A DNA stretch of 64,000 nucleotides, taken from assembly GCA_002189035.1 (NCBI GenBank), contig CM007991.1, positions 4,278,001 to 4,342,000 of the forward strand, in the 5' to 3' direction. Of this stretch, positions 35,001 through 47,779 are shown piece by piece (position 1 is the first letter of the stretch; every line of letters starts with the position of its first letter). The position numbers were made by a program, and so were the translations under genes. The notes under the pieces were generated by a model that saw nothing but the letters and a program-made list of their open reading frames with translations, was not told where the DNA came from and ran no database searches. This DNA is from Utricularia gibba (taxonomy: Eukaryota > Streptophyta > Magnoliopsida > Lamiales > Lentibulariaceae).

Positions 35001-35881
35001 TGCTTGAAAAATTTGGTATGTTGGAAATTAATGGTACTCAAACACCATATGATTACAAGTCAAATTTGGGCTCTGACCTTGAGGGAAAAGATGTTGATCT
35101 AACACTTTATAAACGTATGGTTGGCTACTTGCTATATCTTGCTCATAGTAGACCAGATTTGTGCTTCACTACAAGCTTTTTGTTAAGGTTTCTAAAGAGG
35201 CCCAAATCTAGTCACCTATTGGCTGCAAAAAGGGAAAGGCGATACATTGAAAGAACTATGGATCTTAAAGTGTTTTACCCAGCAGGCCAAGGAGATGAAT
35301 TCTCTAAGCTTGCTGGTTTTGCAAACAGTGATTATGCCAGTTTTGAGGATGCCAAGATCACATCTTGTTTCATTTGTGAACTAAATGGAAGCCATTTCAC
35401 TTGGTGTACCAAGAAACAATTCGTTGTAGTGTAGTCTACGGCAGAAGTGGAATACATTGCTATAAATTTCACTGCAAACCACTACTTATGGTTGAGACAG
35501 ATACTGAAAGAAATTGGGTGCAAACAGTCAGAAGCTACAATTTTAAGTGTCGACAACAAAGCTTCTATTGCAATTGCGAAAGACTCGATTCAATCTAGCA
35601 AGATCAAACACATAAATATTAGATATCATGCAGTGAAAATGAGGAAAGTGGAATTGAAATACATTGAATCAGCAAAACAAAGGGCTGATTTGTTCATAAA
35701 ACCACTTGGAAGAATTCTCTTTGAAAAATTTAGGGATGAAATTGGGATGAAATTGTTTGAGGAGTTTGAGAAATTATCAGATTTAAGACATTTTGTTGAC
35801 AGAGGGAGTGTTGAGTTTGGTCCAACGAAAGGTGGTTTTGGCTTAGATGAAGCAAGAGAAGGTGGAGATGAAGTACACTGA
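35000..35881 (+). pseudogene. Copia RNase H region, broken
   Basis: Two successive open frames (35000-35434 and 35447-35881) cover MVGYLLYLAHSRPDLCFTTS, the GFANSDYASFEDAK segment, then STAEVEYIAINFTANHYLW and SKIKHINIRYHAVKM, ending in RADLFIKPLGRILFEKF. A single stop after FVVV separates them. The end of the second frame runs into the 3' LTR. Confidence 0.8.
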
Positions 35882-36099
35882 AATGGTGAAGTGTGGGGAA
35901 CATGACATTTAACATACTTTTGTTTTTTTTTTTACTTGACATGTGTGGTCATGTGCAAGATTTTTGCATTAAACATGTAGTGGTCTCCTTGTAAACCAAT
36001 TCTTTTTCTTTTCGTATAAATGTTGAAGTGTTGTGGGTTTCTTTCCATCTTCGACGTTAGTTCTACAAGTGTTGAAGTCTTCTATAACAAATCTTAACA
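35809..36099 (+). repeat. 3' LTR of the 31-36 kb copia
   Basis: 291 bp, paired with 31020-31310, directly preceded by the polypurine tract at 35798-35808. Confidence 0.9.
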
Positions 36100-36104
36100 A
36101 CGAT

Positions 36105-36900
36105 GTCCAAAAGTCTCTTTCATTGAATAAATGATAAAGAGACAAAAGAAAATATTTTTATTTTTTTATTAAAATAATAAATATATATTCTATTCATAAT
36201 AAATATCTAAACATTAAATCCAACCTCATCTAACTTACATATATTCAAATGCTTAAATTTCTAGCTTATGTCCTTTTTCTCTAGTGAATGTTAATCAAGC
36301 ATTCTCTAGTACTATTCATGTGACCCTACATATTCCTCATGGAACATGCTCAGTTATTTGTCTATGCAACCTTACCATATTCATCATTGAACATTCTTCT
36401 CAATGGGTATGTATGGATACTTGTTTTTACAGCCCTACAATGTAGCTCATTTGTGGGACTCTTTAGCATGGGTAGAGCTTGGGCATGGCTAACTTGAGCC
36501 TTGGCCCACTCTTAAAAAACTTACTCAACCTCCCCCACTACTCTTACGATATAGTTATTATTGGGTGTATCCTGCATCCACATGCACGTTATTAAACATG
36601 AGTTTTTCCTATGTTTGTAGATTTCTTTTCAATATTATTTGTTGATCCTTTTATTGATGTCGTAATAGAAAGATAAAGTATTTGAGTTGAATTGGGGATA
36701 AATAAAACAAAGAAAAATCCTGATTAAAAAATAATTTATAATAAAAATTATAATATTTTTAATATATAATATTATTAGTCAATTATATTACTCTGATAAA
36801 ATTCACTTCATTTATTAGTAAATGCTCATCTTTTAATTAATTGATGAATAATATTTAAAATTTGAATTTTCAATTGTTTGGATTGAATAGAAAACAAATT
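36105..36900. other. Intergenic region upstream of AP-1 mu
   Basis: AT-rich, with no gene recognised. Promoter elements of AP-1 mu begin at about 36910. Confidence 0.4.
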
Positions 36901-36909
36901 TGTTGGATA

Positions 36910-36948
36910 TGGGCCTTGTTTTTAACGGATTGGGCTTATATTTGGGCC
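36910..36948 (+). promoter_or_regulatory. Three Site II (TGGGCY) elements upstream of AP-1 mu
   Basis: TGGGCC at 36910-36915, TGGGCT at 36931-36936 and TGGGCC at 36943-36948, about 190-225 bp before the start codon. Clustered TGGGCC/T elements are known binding sites for TCP factors in promoters of plant housekeeping and growth genes. Function here is inferred from motif and position. Confidence 0.5.
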
Positions 36949-37135
36949 AAATAGGCAGTGTTTAATTTTTGTAGCTTATTTGTATTTCTGCAGGATAGGC
37001 AAAAATCGCTCAGATCTACTCCAATTCCTCTTCATTCATGCCTAAGAGGCTGTCGGATCATCAGCGGATTGCGCGCATATCTGGTGGATCGGTCGAACTC
37101 AGAGGCTGTAGGCGGGTTGATTTGATCAGATAAGC

Positions 37136-39730
37136 ATGGCAGAAGCAGCGTCGGCGCTGTTCCTTCTTGATATAAAGGGTAGGATCCTGGTATGGAGGGA
37201 CTACCGTGGAGATATCTCCGCCCAACAGGCCGAACGTTTCTTCGCCAAGCTCATTGAGAAAGAGGTTACATTTCCGTAGTTGCAGTTCTCTTTTTTCATA
37301 TTTTTCTATACTATGGAACTTTTTTGCTTGATTTGCTTGTGATTGGATCCATTTAGGCTCATGTTACGATCATGTGAGTTGTGATTTTGGGGAAAATAAT
37401 TCGAGAGGTTCAGCTGATCTTGATGGAGTGTTATCGCTAGGTGAATAATGATGTAGAAGAGTCTATTGGGATTTAGGGGCTGTTGTGTCTATGCGTGTCC
37501 ATTTTATTAAATGGTTTGCTGAGAAATCCATTTACTTTCTTGTTCTATGGAGCGAGACATGACATAACTAGTTTCTCTTGTGCGATGTTCAGGGTGATCC
37601 AGAGACACAGGATCCTGTTGTATATGATGATGGCATCACATATATGTTTATACAGCACAATAATGTGTATCTGATGACTGCCACAAGGCAGAACTGTAAT
37701 GCAGCTAGTCTTCTTTTATTCCTGCATCGTGTGGTTGATGTAAGGAGTTATCTTTTACGATCTTGAATTTTGTGATCGTTTCTTCACTTTGGAATTACTA
37801 GCTTCATGCCTATTTATTATTTGAAAACTTCTTAAAGGTCTTCAAACACTATTTTGAAGAATTGGAAGAGGAATCTCTCCGAGATAACTTTGTGGTGGTG
37901 GTATGTGAGGAATTTTTCGACTATTCGTAAATTGAGTAGTTTTTTGAAAAAAAAAAGATGGAAATTCATATCTTTTACGTTTTCAGTATGAGCTACTTGA
38001 CGAGATGATGGATTTTGGTTACCCACAATACACTGAAGCAAAAATTCTGAGCGAGTTCATCAAAACGGATGCTTATAGGATGGAGGTAGACCAGAGGCCC
38101 CCAATGGCAGTTACAAATGCAGTCTCCTGGCGTAGTGAGGGGATAAATTACAAGAAGAATGAAGTATGTTTAGATGACTGACTTTTCTATGAGTTCTTTT
38201 TTTTTAAAATCTTGATTCATAAGATGTCTTTGTCTGCCAGGTTTTCCTCGATGTTGTGGAGAGTGTTAATATACTGGTAAACAGCAATGGCCAGATAATA
38301 AGGTCAGATGTGGTTGGTGCACTAAAGATGCGCACATATTTGAGGTTCGTGTACTTCATTGTCTATGTAAAAAAAAAAAAAAAAAAAATCTATCTTCTTA
38401 TGTGGCATGATTATTCATTTATGTGCACAAGTGTCATATTTTGGCACGGATGGATGGGGACCATGCGTCTAGTGCAGCCAATCCTGAAATTCTGTGTGCC
38501 ATTTTTTCTCTTGCGGGATAGGCCTAACAGCCTTTTTTGCTCCAGTGGTATGCCTGAGTGTAAACTTGGATTGAACGATAGAGTTTTGTTGGAAGCACAA
38601 GGACGTGCAACAAAGGGTAAAGCTATTGATCTGGAGGACATCAAATTTCACCAGTATGCTATTGATCTTCTTCATTGCCACTGATTTGGGGCTGTTCACC
38701 AGCAAAGCTTAAATTTGATTAGTCCTTTTGTTTCTTGACAAGGTGTGTGCGCTTGACTCGTTTTGAAAATGATCGTACAATTTCCTTCATACCGCCTGAC
38801 GGATCCTTTGATCTCATGACCTACAGGCTAAGCACCCAGGTAAAGAGATGCCCTTATGTTTTATTTAGTAACCGGAAGCCAGTTTTTGTGATGTGCATTG
38901 AGTGAGACTTCGCATGCGGATAGTTAATGGCTGTTCAAATTAATGTTTTTCAGGTCAAGCCTCTAGTTTGGGTAGAAGCTCAGGTAGAAAGGCATTCTCG
39001 GAGCAGAATAGAAATTGTAGTAAAAGCCAGAAGCCAATTCAAGGAACGGAGGTATGGCAAGGCAACAATCTTTGTTTGCATCTTTTTCTCTGTGTTACTT
39101 TTTAAGTCTTATGCGTTGTAATTTATTTCAGTACTGCAACTAATGTGGAAATTGAGTTGCCAGTGCCCTCTGATGCTACAAATCCAAATGTTCGCACATC
39201 AATGGGGTCCGCAGCATATGCACCAGAAAGTGATGCGTTAGTTTGGAAAATAAAATCTTTTCCAGGTGGTAAGGTACGTATGCACTGGCCACATTCAGGT
39301 GCACCCATTTTGGTTTATGCATTGTACTTTTTATCATTTGGTGTTTTTTTTGTTCTGCTCTAGGAATATATGCTGAGAGCAGAGTTCAGACTTCCCAGTA
39401 TAACAGCTGAGGAACTGGGTCCCGAGAGGAAGGCTCCTATCAGAGTGAAATTCGAAATTCCATATTTTACGGTGTCTGGAATTCAGGTGAGATCCCATAA
39501 TAGACATTTTTTTTCAGGGAGTCTTCTGTATTCTTGGAGTTGTAATCCATATGATGCAGCAGCGCATCCTATTGCTACTCTACCCTGATTACTTTCAGTT
39601 TAATGATGGAACTCCTTGTTGGTAGGTACGTTACTTGAAAATTATTGAGAAAAGCGGCTATCAAGCACTTCCGTGGGTGAGATATATAACGGTAGCTGGT
39701 GAGTATGAGCTGAGACTAATAGCATTTTAG
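37136..39730 (+). CDS. AP1M2: AP-1 clathrin adaptor complex subunit mu, 11 exons, 430 aa
   Basis: The medium subunit of the AP-1 adaptor at the trans-Golgi network and early endosome. It binds tyrosine-based sorting signals on cargo and links them to clathrin coats. Exons: 37136-37264, 37593-37739, 37838-37900, 37987-38163, 38241-38344, 38546-38653, 38743-38839, 38954-39051, 39132-39273, 39364-39486 and 39626-39730. All introns are GT-AG and the 1293 bp closes in frame. The N-terminus MAEAASALFLLDIKGRILVW and the longin-like domain (residues 1 to about 140, including YELLDEMMDFGYPQYTEAKI) are near-identical to known plant AP-1 mu. The mu homology domain follows (about residues 165-428; KGKAIDLEDIKFHQCVRL, GSFDLMTYRLSTQVKP, GSAAYAPESDALVWKIKSF). 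The normal length is about 428 aa; here the end is YELRLIAF, two residues longer. It converges with the aminotransferase gene 741 bp downstream. A 128 bp inverted copy of exon 10 lies in between, and a broken tandem copy of exons 7-10 at 43288. Confidence 0.97.
39339..39466. repeat. Left arm of a 128 bp perfect inverted duplication (AP-1 mu intron 9 end and exon 10)
   Basis: Identical by eye, base for base including an 8-T run, to the reverse complement of 40049-40176. This arm is the original: it contains the last 25 bases of intron 9 and the first 103 bases of exon 10. Confidence 0.93.
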
Positions 39731-40470
39731 CTACATGAGCACTTCTCGATCTTGCCTCCTGATTCAGCGCGTGTGGAAGATCATATGTATTCGTGAAATA
39801 CACAGGCTGTTGGCTTCTTTTTTTCCTTTTTTGCCTTTGATGTTTCGACAGTCGATGATATAAAAAAATTGTTTGGAATGAATTGCATAGCTGGGGGTCA
39901 TGTAATTTGAGACATTCCGATAAAGCCTGCATTTCAAGCTTGATCTACCTTTAATGCTAGCGAATCAGTTCAAAAAAGGCCAGCAGAACGTATGTCTGCT
40001 ATGCTGCTGGACACGGCCGTTCATCATGTCCATGCATGGAATTGGTTTAATATGGAATTTCGAATTTCACTCTGATAGGAGCCTTCCTCTCGGGACCCAG
40101 TTCCTCAGCTGTTATACTGGGAAGTCTGAACTCTGCTCTCAGCATATATTCCTAGAGCAGAACAAAAAAAACACCAGCCTATATTAAAGGAACTGGTACC
40201 TTTAATGCATGGAACTGGTACTCAGGCGACTCGGCCTGATGCCGTGTCCAATAATTGGTTGTCTTCCTCAATGTATGGCTTGTATCCTTTCTTTTTGCCA
40301 TGCACATTTTCCAAGTTTATATTTTCTACAATAAATTAACGCCCAGGAATTGGAGTGGACATATGGAAGGATATACCAAGGCCTTTTCGATTCCTCAATT
40401 TGTACAAGTGGTAGTTACCAAACTTGATAAATTATTGCGAGTGAACAGAAAAACAAATTTCGGCCTCCAG
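39731..40470. other. Convergent intergenic region between AP-1 mu and the aminotransferase
   Basis: 740 bp holding both 3' untranslated regions. It contains the inverted copy of AP-1 mu exon 10 (40049-40176) between GGACACGGC (40009-40017) and its reverse complement GCCGTGTCC (40241-40249). No other gene is seen. Confidence 0.6.
40049..40176 (-). repeat. Right arm of the inverted duplication: unspliced AP-1 mu exon 10 copy
   Basis: A reverse-orientation copy of 39339-39466. It includes intron sequence, so it came from DNA rather than spliced RNA. It lies downstream of the AP-1 mu stop and 295 bp downstream of the aminotransferase stop (minus strand), so the latter's transcript could carry it in AP-1 mu sense orientation. 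A 9-bp inverted pair at 40009 and 40241 brackets it. Confidence 0.9.
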
Positions 40471-42000
<1,530 letters not shown>

Positions 42001-42113
42001 TTTGTCGAATATCTAAACCGAATATCTAAACCGCACACTACAAGATTGATGATGATGAATGAGGTACGACGACGATAGCAAGTCGATGCTCTGTTCGACT
42101 GCAAGAGCGTGTG

Positions 42114-42121
42114 ATATATAT
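42114..42121 (-). promoter_or_regulatory. Likely TATA box of the aminotransferase gene
   Basis: The minus strand reads AATATATATC about 115 bp upstream of the ATG. The same element and its GGAATATATAT context are kept in the duplicated promoter at about 48049-48058. A 13-bp direct repeat (CGGTTTAGATATT, about 42005-42031) lies in the leader of the intact copy. Confidence 0.5.
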
Positions 42122-42310
42122 TCCACAGAATGGAACAGTCTCCACAAAATGTGGATCCAACTCCATTTGAGTGAGTCAAATACCTTAAATTTCTGGATAA
42201 CACCAAGACCAAGTTAGTTCAATGGAATGGATTATGTGTGGGTTTAAGATTATTGGAATAAATATAACTTGATCAGATGAATATTTTTGTGGTTAATGGA
42301 TTTATGAATG

Positions 42311-42410
42311 AAATTATTTTGTAATTTATTTATTTATGTTACTTTTTATTAAAATTAATGAAATTATTTTGTAATTTATTTTTTTATGTTACTTTTTATT
42401 AAAATTAATA
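42311..42410. repeat. Tandem duplication of a 50 bp AT-rich unit
   Basis: 42311-42360 and 42361-42410 are the same 50 bases with two differences by eye, starting AAATTATTTTGTAATTTATT. It lies just beyond the end of the segment shared with the second copy of the locus. Confidence 0.85.
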
Positions 42411-43287
42411 CATTATTTTTCGTTAAATTTTTTAGGATAAAATTTTCTGCTCTTTCTCTTGGATATTGTGAATCTGAAAAGAATTCATCCTTTGAAAGAA
42501 GAAGCTCCACTAATTTGGCACAAAAATTTTCTTTAGTTTATTACAAAGCATAGGTATGAGATTTTTCATTAACTTTTGATTTATTTTTTTTTGTTTATTA
42601 GTTTGCGTTTCAATTCAGTCGTATTGCATTTCATTGTATTATTGATGCTGTAAATAAAGTTTTTATTTTGAAATGTATATATGGTTTGTATATTGTGATT
42701 AATTTCATCTCATTCTTTTCTTTTTTACAATTTTGTCAGTGTAATTATTAATTCCAACACTCAAATAAGGTACAATATTTTATAATTTTTCAATAGTTTT
42801 TTATGTTGGTTGAATGACCATATTCTCTTTTTTTTTACTATATAAATTTGTGTTGATTACCAGGTAAAATGATTTTTTTATGAAACCCTTAGATCAATCA
42901 TGATTCTCTAAATGTATTGTTTGTTGGTGTTATTTAATGATATCAATTTTGTGTTTTGAAAGCTAATACCTTCTTTTAGAAAATCACATTTTTATTTTGA
43001 ACCATATTGTGTTCTATTATGGTTTCATGCAATTATTCATATGGTAAGTATATAGTCGTAGAAAAATGGAATTTTGAAAAATATGTGATTGTTAATAATT
43101 TTACCAAAAAACTCATGACAATAAAAAATCAATCTAATTCAATTAGTAAACGTGGCTGGACACCACATGAAGAATATCGTTTATTGCAGCTTACAAACAA
43201 GCTATATTACTCATGTAAAGGAATGAGAATGGTTTCCATCCTGGTTTTCAAGATGCCCCTGCAAGAGAATTACACAAAATACAAAAA
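42411..43287. other. AT-rich spacer between the two copies of the duplicated locus
   Basis: No recognised gene. An open frame at 43007-43303 (+) reads KRGWTPHEEYRLLQLTNK in part, vaguely like a SANT-type start, but it runs into AP-1 mu pseudo-exon 7 and is not supported. Confidence 0.35.
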
Positions 43288-43966
43288 AGGTGTGTGCGCT
43301 TGACTTGTTTTGAAAATGGTCGGGCAATTTCCTTCATACCACCTAACAGATCCTTTGATCTCATGACCTACAGGCTCGGCACCCAGGAAAAGAGATGACT
43401 TACAGCCAGTTTTTGTGAAGTGCGTTGGTTGAGACATGACATGCGGATAGTTAAAGGCTGTTCAAATTAATGTTTTTCAGGTCAAGCCTCTAGTTTGGGT
43501 AGAAGCTCAGGTAGAAAGGCATTCTCGGAGCAGAACATAAATTGTAGTAAAAGCTAGAAGCCAATTCAAGGAACGTAGGTATGCCAAGCCAACAATCTTT
43601 GTTTGCATCTTTTCTCTGTGTTACTTTTCAATAGTCTCATACCTTGTAATTTATTTCAGTTCTGCAACTAATGTGGAAATTGATTTGCCAGTGCCCTCAG
43701 ATGCTACAAATCCAAATGCCGGCAGCATATGTACCAGAAAGCGTTGCGTTAGCTTGGAAAATAAAATCTTTTGCAGGTGGTAAGGTACGTATGCATTTTG
43801 ATTTACACATTGCACTTTTTATCATTTGCTGTTTTTTTTTTACTCAAGAAATGTATGCTGAGAGCAAAGTTCATACTTCTCAGTACAACAACTGAGGAAC
43901 TGGGTCCCGAGAGGAAGGCTCCTATCAGAGTGAAATTTAAAATTTCATATTTTACTTTGTTCTAAG
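43288..43966 (+). pseudogene. AP-1 mu pseudogene, partial copy of exons 7-10 with introns
   Basis: It corresponds to 38740-39465 of the intact gene with introns retained, so it is a DNA-level duplication. The exon 7 copy starts at 43291 exactly at the old splice acceptor, and its donor CAGGTAAAG has become CAGGAAAAG. The exon 8 copy is at 43481-43578 and has an in-frame stop (AGAATAGAA changed to AGAACATAAA). The exon 9 copy (43660-43793) has lost about 17 bp, including the VRTSMGS codons. The exon 10 copy ends at about 43966, and exon 11 is absent. Not functional. Confidence 0.9.
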
Positions 43967-44169
43967 GTATGTGCATTTGGGTATCTGGTGTCATATATTC
44001 ATGGCATACTTACCGTGTGAGCATTATGGTTCGGGTTCAAGCTATTTGTGGTCTTCCTCTTTTCTACAAGGATGGATACACCTGATAATCTGCCAAAAAT
44101 TGTTGATATTCGTGGTCAGCTCTTAGTTACGAGTAGCATAGGAGATGTTTTACACTATAATAAATTAAG

Positions 44170-47100
44170 TTATAAGTAATAGTAATTAAAAGTTAACTTA
44201 AAGTAAAAAATAAAAAGGAGTTATTTGTTTTAGTTTATTTATGAAAGTTATAAATAAAAATTAAGAATATTTAATATAATTTTCAAAATTTATAAATCAA
44301 AGTCTAAAATACTCTTATATTCAAATAAATATTTTTAATAATATAACTTATATTTATTATTTCTATATAATTATAATTCAATATTTTTAAGTTATGTATA
44401 TATATATATATAATAAATTAATATTTTTTTTACATATTTTAATTTATTTGATAATATTTATATAGTTATATAAATTGCAATATATAAGAAATTAATATCA
44501 ATATAAATTTTATTCAATCATAATAACATGCATAATAAATGATAGATTAACTTATATAAATTCTGAAAACAAACAAAAGATAAACTAAATTTGATACTAG
44601 CAACACCTTTAATTCATCCTATTAATTGATGCATATATTGCATCACTTAGGAAAATTCATATATCCATCTTGAGTTAAGTATAGTAAAACTTATGCTACT
44701 AGTATAGGTGTTTGAATATTGTATGGTGCAGTCCAATTATCAATTTTAAAATATAAGAAATCAAGATCATTTATATCACATCTCTTGATAAAATTGCAAA
44801 TTGTTATAGTTATTGATACAATAACTACTTGATCTTATCATGAAAATCTCCAAGTACAATTATCAAATTTTATCTTTCATACACCAAAACATCGCTCAAT
44901 TATAAAACTTAGCGATGAGTATTGAGAATTATATATCTCTATAGATTTCTAGTTTGTGGATTAGTATGAAACTCTTCTAAATGGTATCTTTCACCTCTAT
45001 ATAACATCAAAAGTGTAGTATTCATATATCGAGAATCAGTAAAGAAATATTTACTCGGTGGTAACAATGAAAAATTATTATCAATTGAGTGCATAACTCA
45101 TGATAATATTAAAGTGTCATGCAATTGTTCTTCATATCTTAAAACTACAAAGATGACAAGCATATTAAAATCACATACTACAAAAATATTCTATGTGACC
45201 TCACGGTATTTACAAAAAAATGGACGTCTATTTTCCTATTTAATTCTTGTAAGAATATGAGTATCATCAATGGCATCAATCACATATTGAAAATGGGGCC
45301 AAAATCGAGAATAATTTCTAATTTTTGTAGGTACAGTCAACATATCACTGATTGAAAGTATGAATTCAGAAATCATATTTGTACAAACATCAAAAATTGT
45401 ATGAAAACATTGCCTTATAATATATCTAGAATGTTGGAACCATTCTTGAAGCAAACGATTACTACATTTCAAATACATTGGTAAGAAGTACGTCATCACT
45501 TGTTTTTCAACAAAGATTATATGTGTGGCTATTAGACCATAGCATTCATATAAAACACTACATAGCTTTTGACATGTTTTTCATTTTATTCGAAATAGTT
45601 AGTATGAGTGAATTTAGTAGTCTTCCAAAATACCTTTTGACCATGTAACTCCATATAGCTTTCTATCTCGACAAGATATTCTTACAAAAGCACATTAATA
45701 AAATTCAAGAATGAATTATGCTATTGTCACTATAACAGAGACTACTTCAACATTTGGAATATCAAATTCATCTTCAGAATTATTGGTATAAAGGGAAGAA
45801 TTGCTAGAAAAAGATATGAATGTGAAGTGCTTTAAAATAAAGTATAACATTAACTTTAGAAATGAAAAAATGTGGAATCTTTGTAAGAAATCACGTGGAA
45901 TAATTATAGAAACGTACATGCAATTGTCATTAAAAAACAAATACAACTATTAAAGCACATGGAATTGATGCAATAATTCAACTTTAAAATTTTTTTGTCA
46001 AACATCTAGATGAAATAATTCAACTTTAAAAAAATTGGTGTTCTTAGTATTTTTTCAAATTCATCTACTAACATTAAAATAAAATACTTTAAATTAGAAC
46101 TCTTATATACCCTAATAAATATCATTATTTCCTTATTATTTGTTATATTCATAAAATCTTCACGATAAACAATTTTACCAAACGCCAATATAGTAGCTTC
46201 AAACACACTTGGATCCTCTCGTGTCTCTGGAATTTCCTTTACTATATCTAAACCTTAGTAATCGAAAGTACCTTTAGTCTTTGAGGCACAGATGAATAAG
46301 ATTCAGCTTTAATTGATTTGTTAAATATGCAACTAACTCAACAAACTTTTCTCTTGTTTCTTTCATGGTTCTTCATTGGCATTTGTTTTCCATATTAGCA
46401 ATGTTCACATCAATTTCCACACTTCCGTGAACTTTAATGGATTAGAAGTAAATTTATATAATATATCATTAATTAAATAATAATCAACTCATTGTAGACT
46501 ATCATAAAATAATGGTTGTTCATTTTTTACCCAACATCAATATTGTTGAAAAAGTAATCATCTTGAATATTTATCATATCTAAGTCAGTTGATATATTAC
46601 TATCATGAGTAAAGCAATCAACTTCGGTCAATGTACGATAAGGTGCTCATGGAGGGACCTTGCCATTTCCAGTATTCCATACCGTATCAGCAATAGCAGT
46701 CATTATTGTGAAGATGATACTTTGCAATTCAAAATAAACAGGTGGATTGATCTTGAATTGGTTGTATCATGGCATCTCCTAGTAAATACACAATAGTTGA
46801 GTTATAATATATTTATCATTTATACATAAGTATAAATAAAATAAAATCAACTTAATCATTCTTGATCACCATTCATATGTTATGTTTATGATTCCCAAGT
46901 TGTCATCTCAACCACTTCTAATGGTCTTTTAAAGCCTAATCCATATATATCAATCTTTTTTCATTGTATTGAATTTATTTTTCAGTTGTTTCATCACATA
47001 ACGATGCCCCGTTCTTTCATTGAACTCCTTCAAAATCCCATGCCACCTTTGAAAATTGAAACATGTTCCAAGCATATTGTTTCATAAACTTGATGTGCAT

Positions 47101-47779
47101 AAGCTTCCAAACATATATAAGTTACATTTTCATCATAAGCATCACTAGAGGTAGGTTATATCATTCAAATATAAACATCTAATACTATTTCAAATGTACT
47201 TTCAAGAACATAAAATAAATTAACAAAATTGTCATATAAAAAAATTTCTAGCATCTAATACATATCAAAACAAAATTATAACTTGCAAATTCTACCATCA
47301 ATTAGCAAAACTTATAGCAAACTAATGACTATTTTTATTTAACAAAGCTTTTATAAATTATAATTATGTTTGTTGTATTTTAACATCTCCCACAAACAAT
47401 ATTTAACAGTAAAAATAAATGAATTGAATATTGTGTTTTAATACAAAAATCAAATTTTAAAATCATCCCCAAATCACCAATGATACTATATTTTGTATTT
47501 AAATAAACACACATTTCAAAAAGTTTCACACTTGAATAAATACTCATTTTGTATACTCAAATATCAGCTCTATAATCTTTAAAGAAAGTCTAAACCAGAA
47601 ATGTATTGCAAACTTCCACAAAAATGTTATTGAAGAAGTGTCTTGAAAAAGAAAAAATTCTGTCATTTTATATTTTAATATAAGGGAATTTAAGTTATTT
47701 TACAGGATTTTATTTATTTAAGTTATAATTAAATAAATATATACCTACTTTTTAAAAACTACTTATAAGTAACTTATAA
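44170..47779 (-). mobile_element. Harbinger-like element inserted in the duplicated locus (about 3.6 kb, ends approximate)
   Basis: The AT-rich block separates the AP-1 mu pseudogene from the partial aminotransferase copy. The ends are imperfectly inverted: TTATAAGTAATAGTAATTA at the left, and TTATAAGTTACTTATAAGT at the right on the minus strand. It contains a transposase remnant at 45236-45499. The right end abuts aminotransferase exon 2 sequence at 47780. The boundaries are inferred from where homology with the intact locus stops on the right, and from the end repeats; no target duplication is confirmed. Confidence 0.5.
45236..45499 (-). pseudogene. PIF/Harbinger transposase fragment
   Basis: The minus frame contains NRLLQEWFQHSRYIIRQCFH, then FWPHFQYVIDAIDDTHILTR. 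This is the RFQHSGETISRHFH block and the first catalytic DDE block (FKDCIGAIDGTHI) of plant Harbinger transposases. The rest of the DDE core cannot be read. It is not the same copy as at 27464-28012. Confidence 0.7.

Larger units (their letters stand above)
31020..36099 (+). mobile_element. Complete but inactivated Ty1-copia retrotransposon, 5.1 kb
   Basis: The 5' LTR is 31020-31310 and the 3' LTR 35809-36099; each is 291 bp, begins TGTTGAGT and ends AATCTTAACA. The primer-binding site TGGTATTAGAGC follows at 31311-31322, and the polypurine tract GACAGAGGGAG (35798-35808) abuts the 3' LTR. Gag and pol are in normal copia order (gag, protease, integrase, reverse transcriptase, RNase H) but broken by several stops and frameshifts. 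By hand count the two LTRs differ at roughly 30-40 positions, so the insertion is old. Flanking 5-mers GCGTT and ACGAT share only 3 bases, so the target duplication is no longer clear. Confidence 0.92.

Noticed and set aside
31015-36104. Target duplication of the 5.1 kb copia
   Set aside because: Flanks GCGTT and ACGAT match at only three of five bases, which is no better than weak chance.
43007-43303. A SANT/Myb-like gene (KRGWTPHEEYRL)
   Set aside because: A short single-motif resemblance only, and the frame runs into AP-1 mu pseudo-exon 7.
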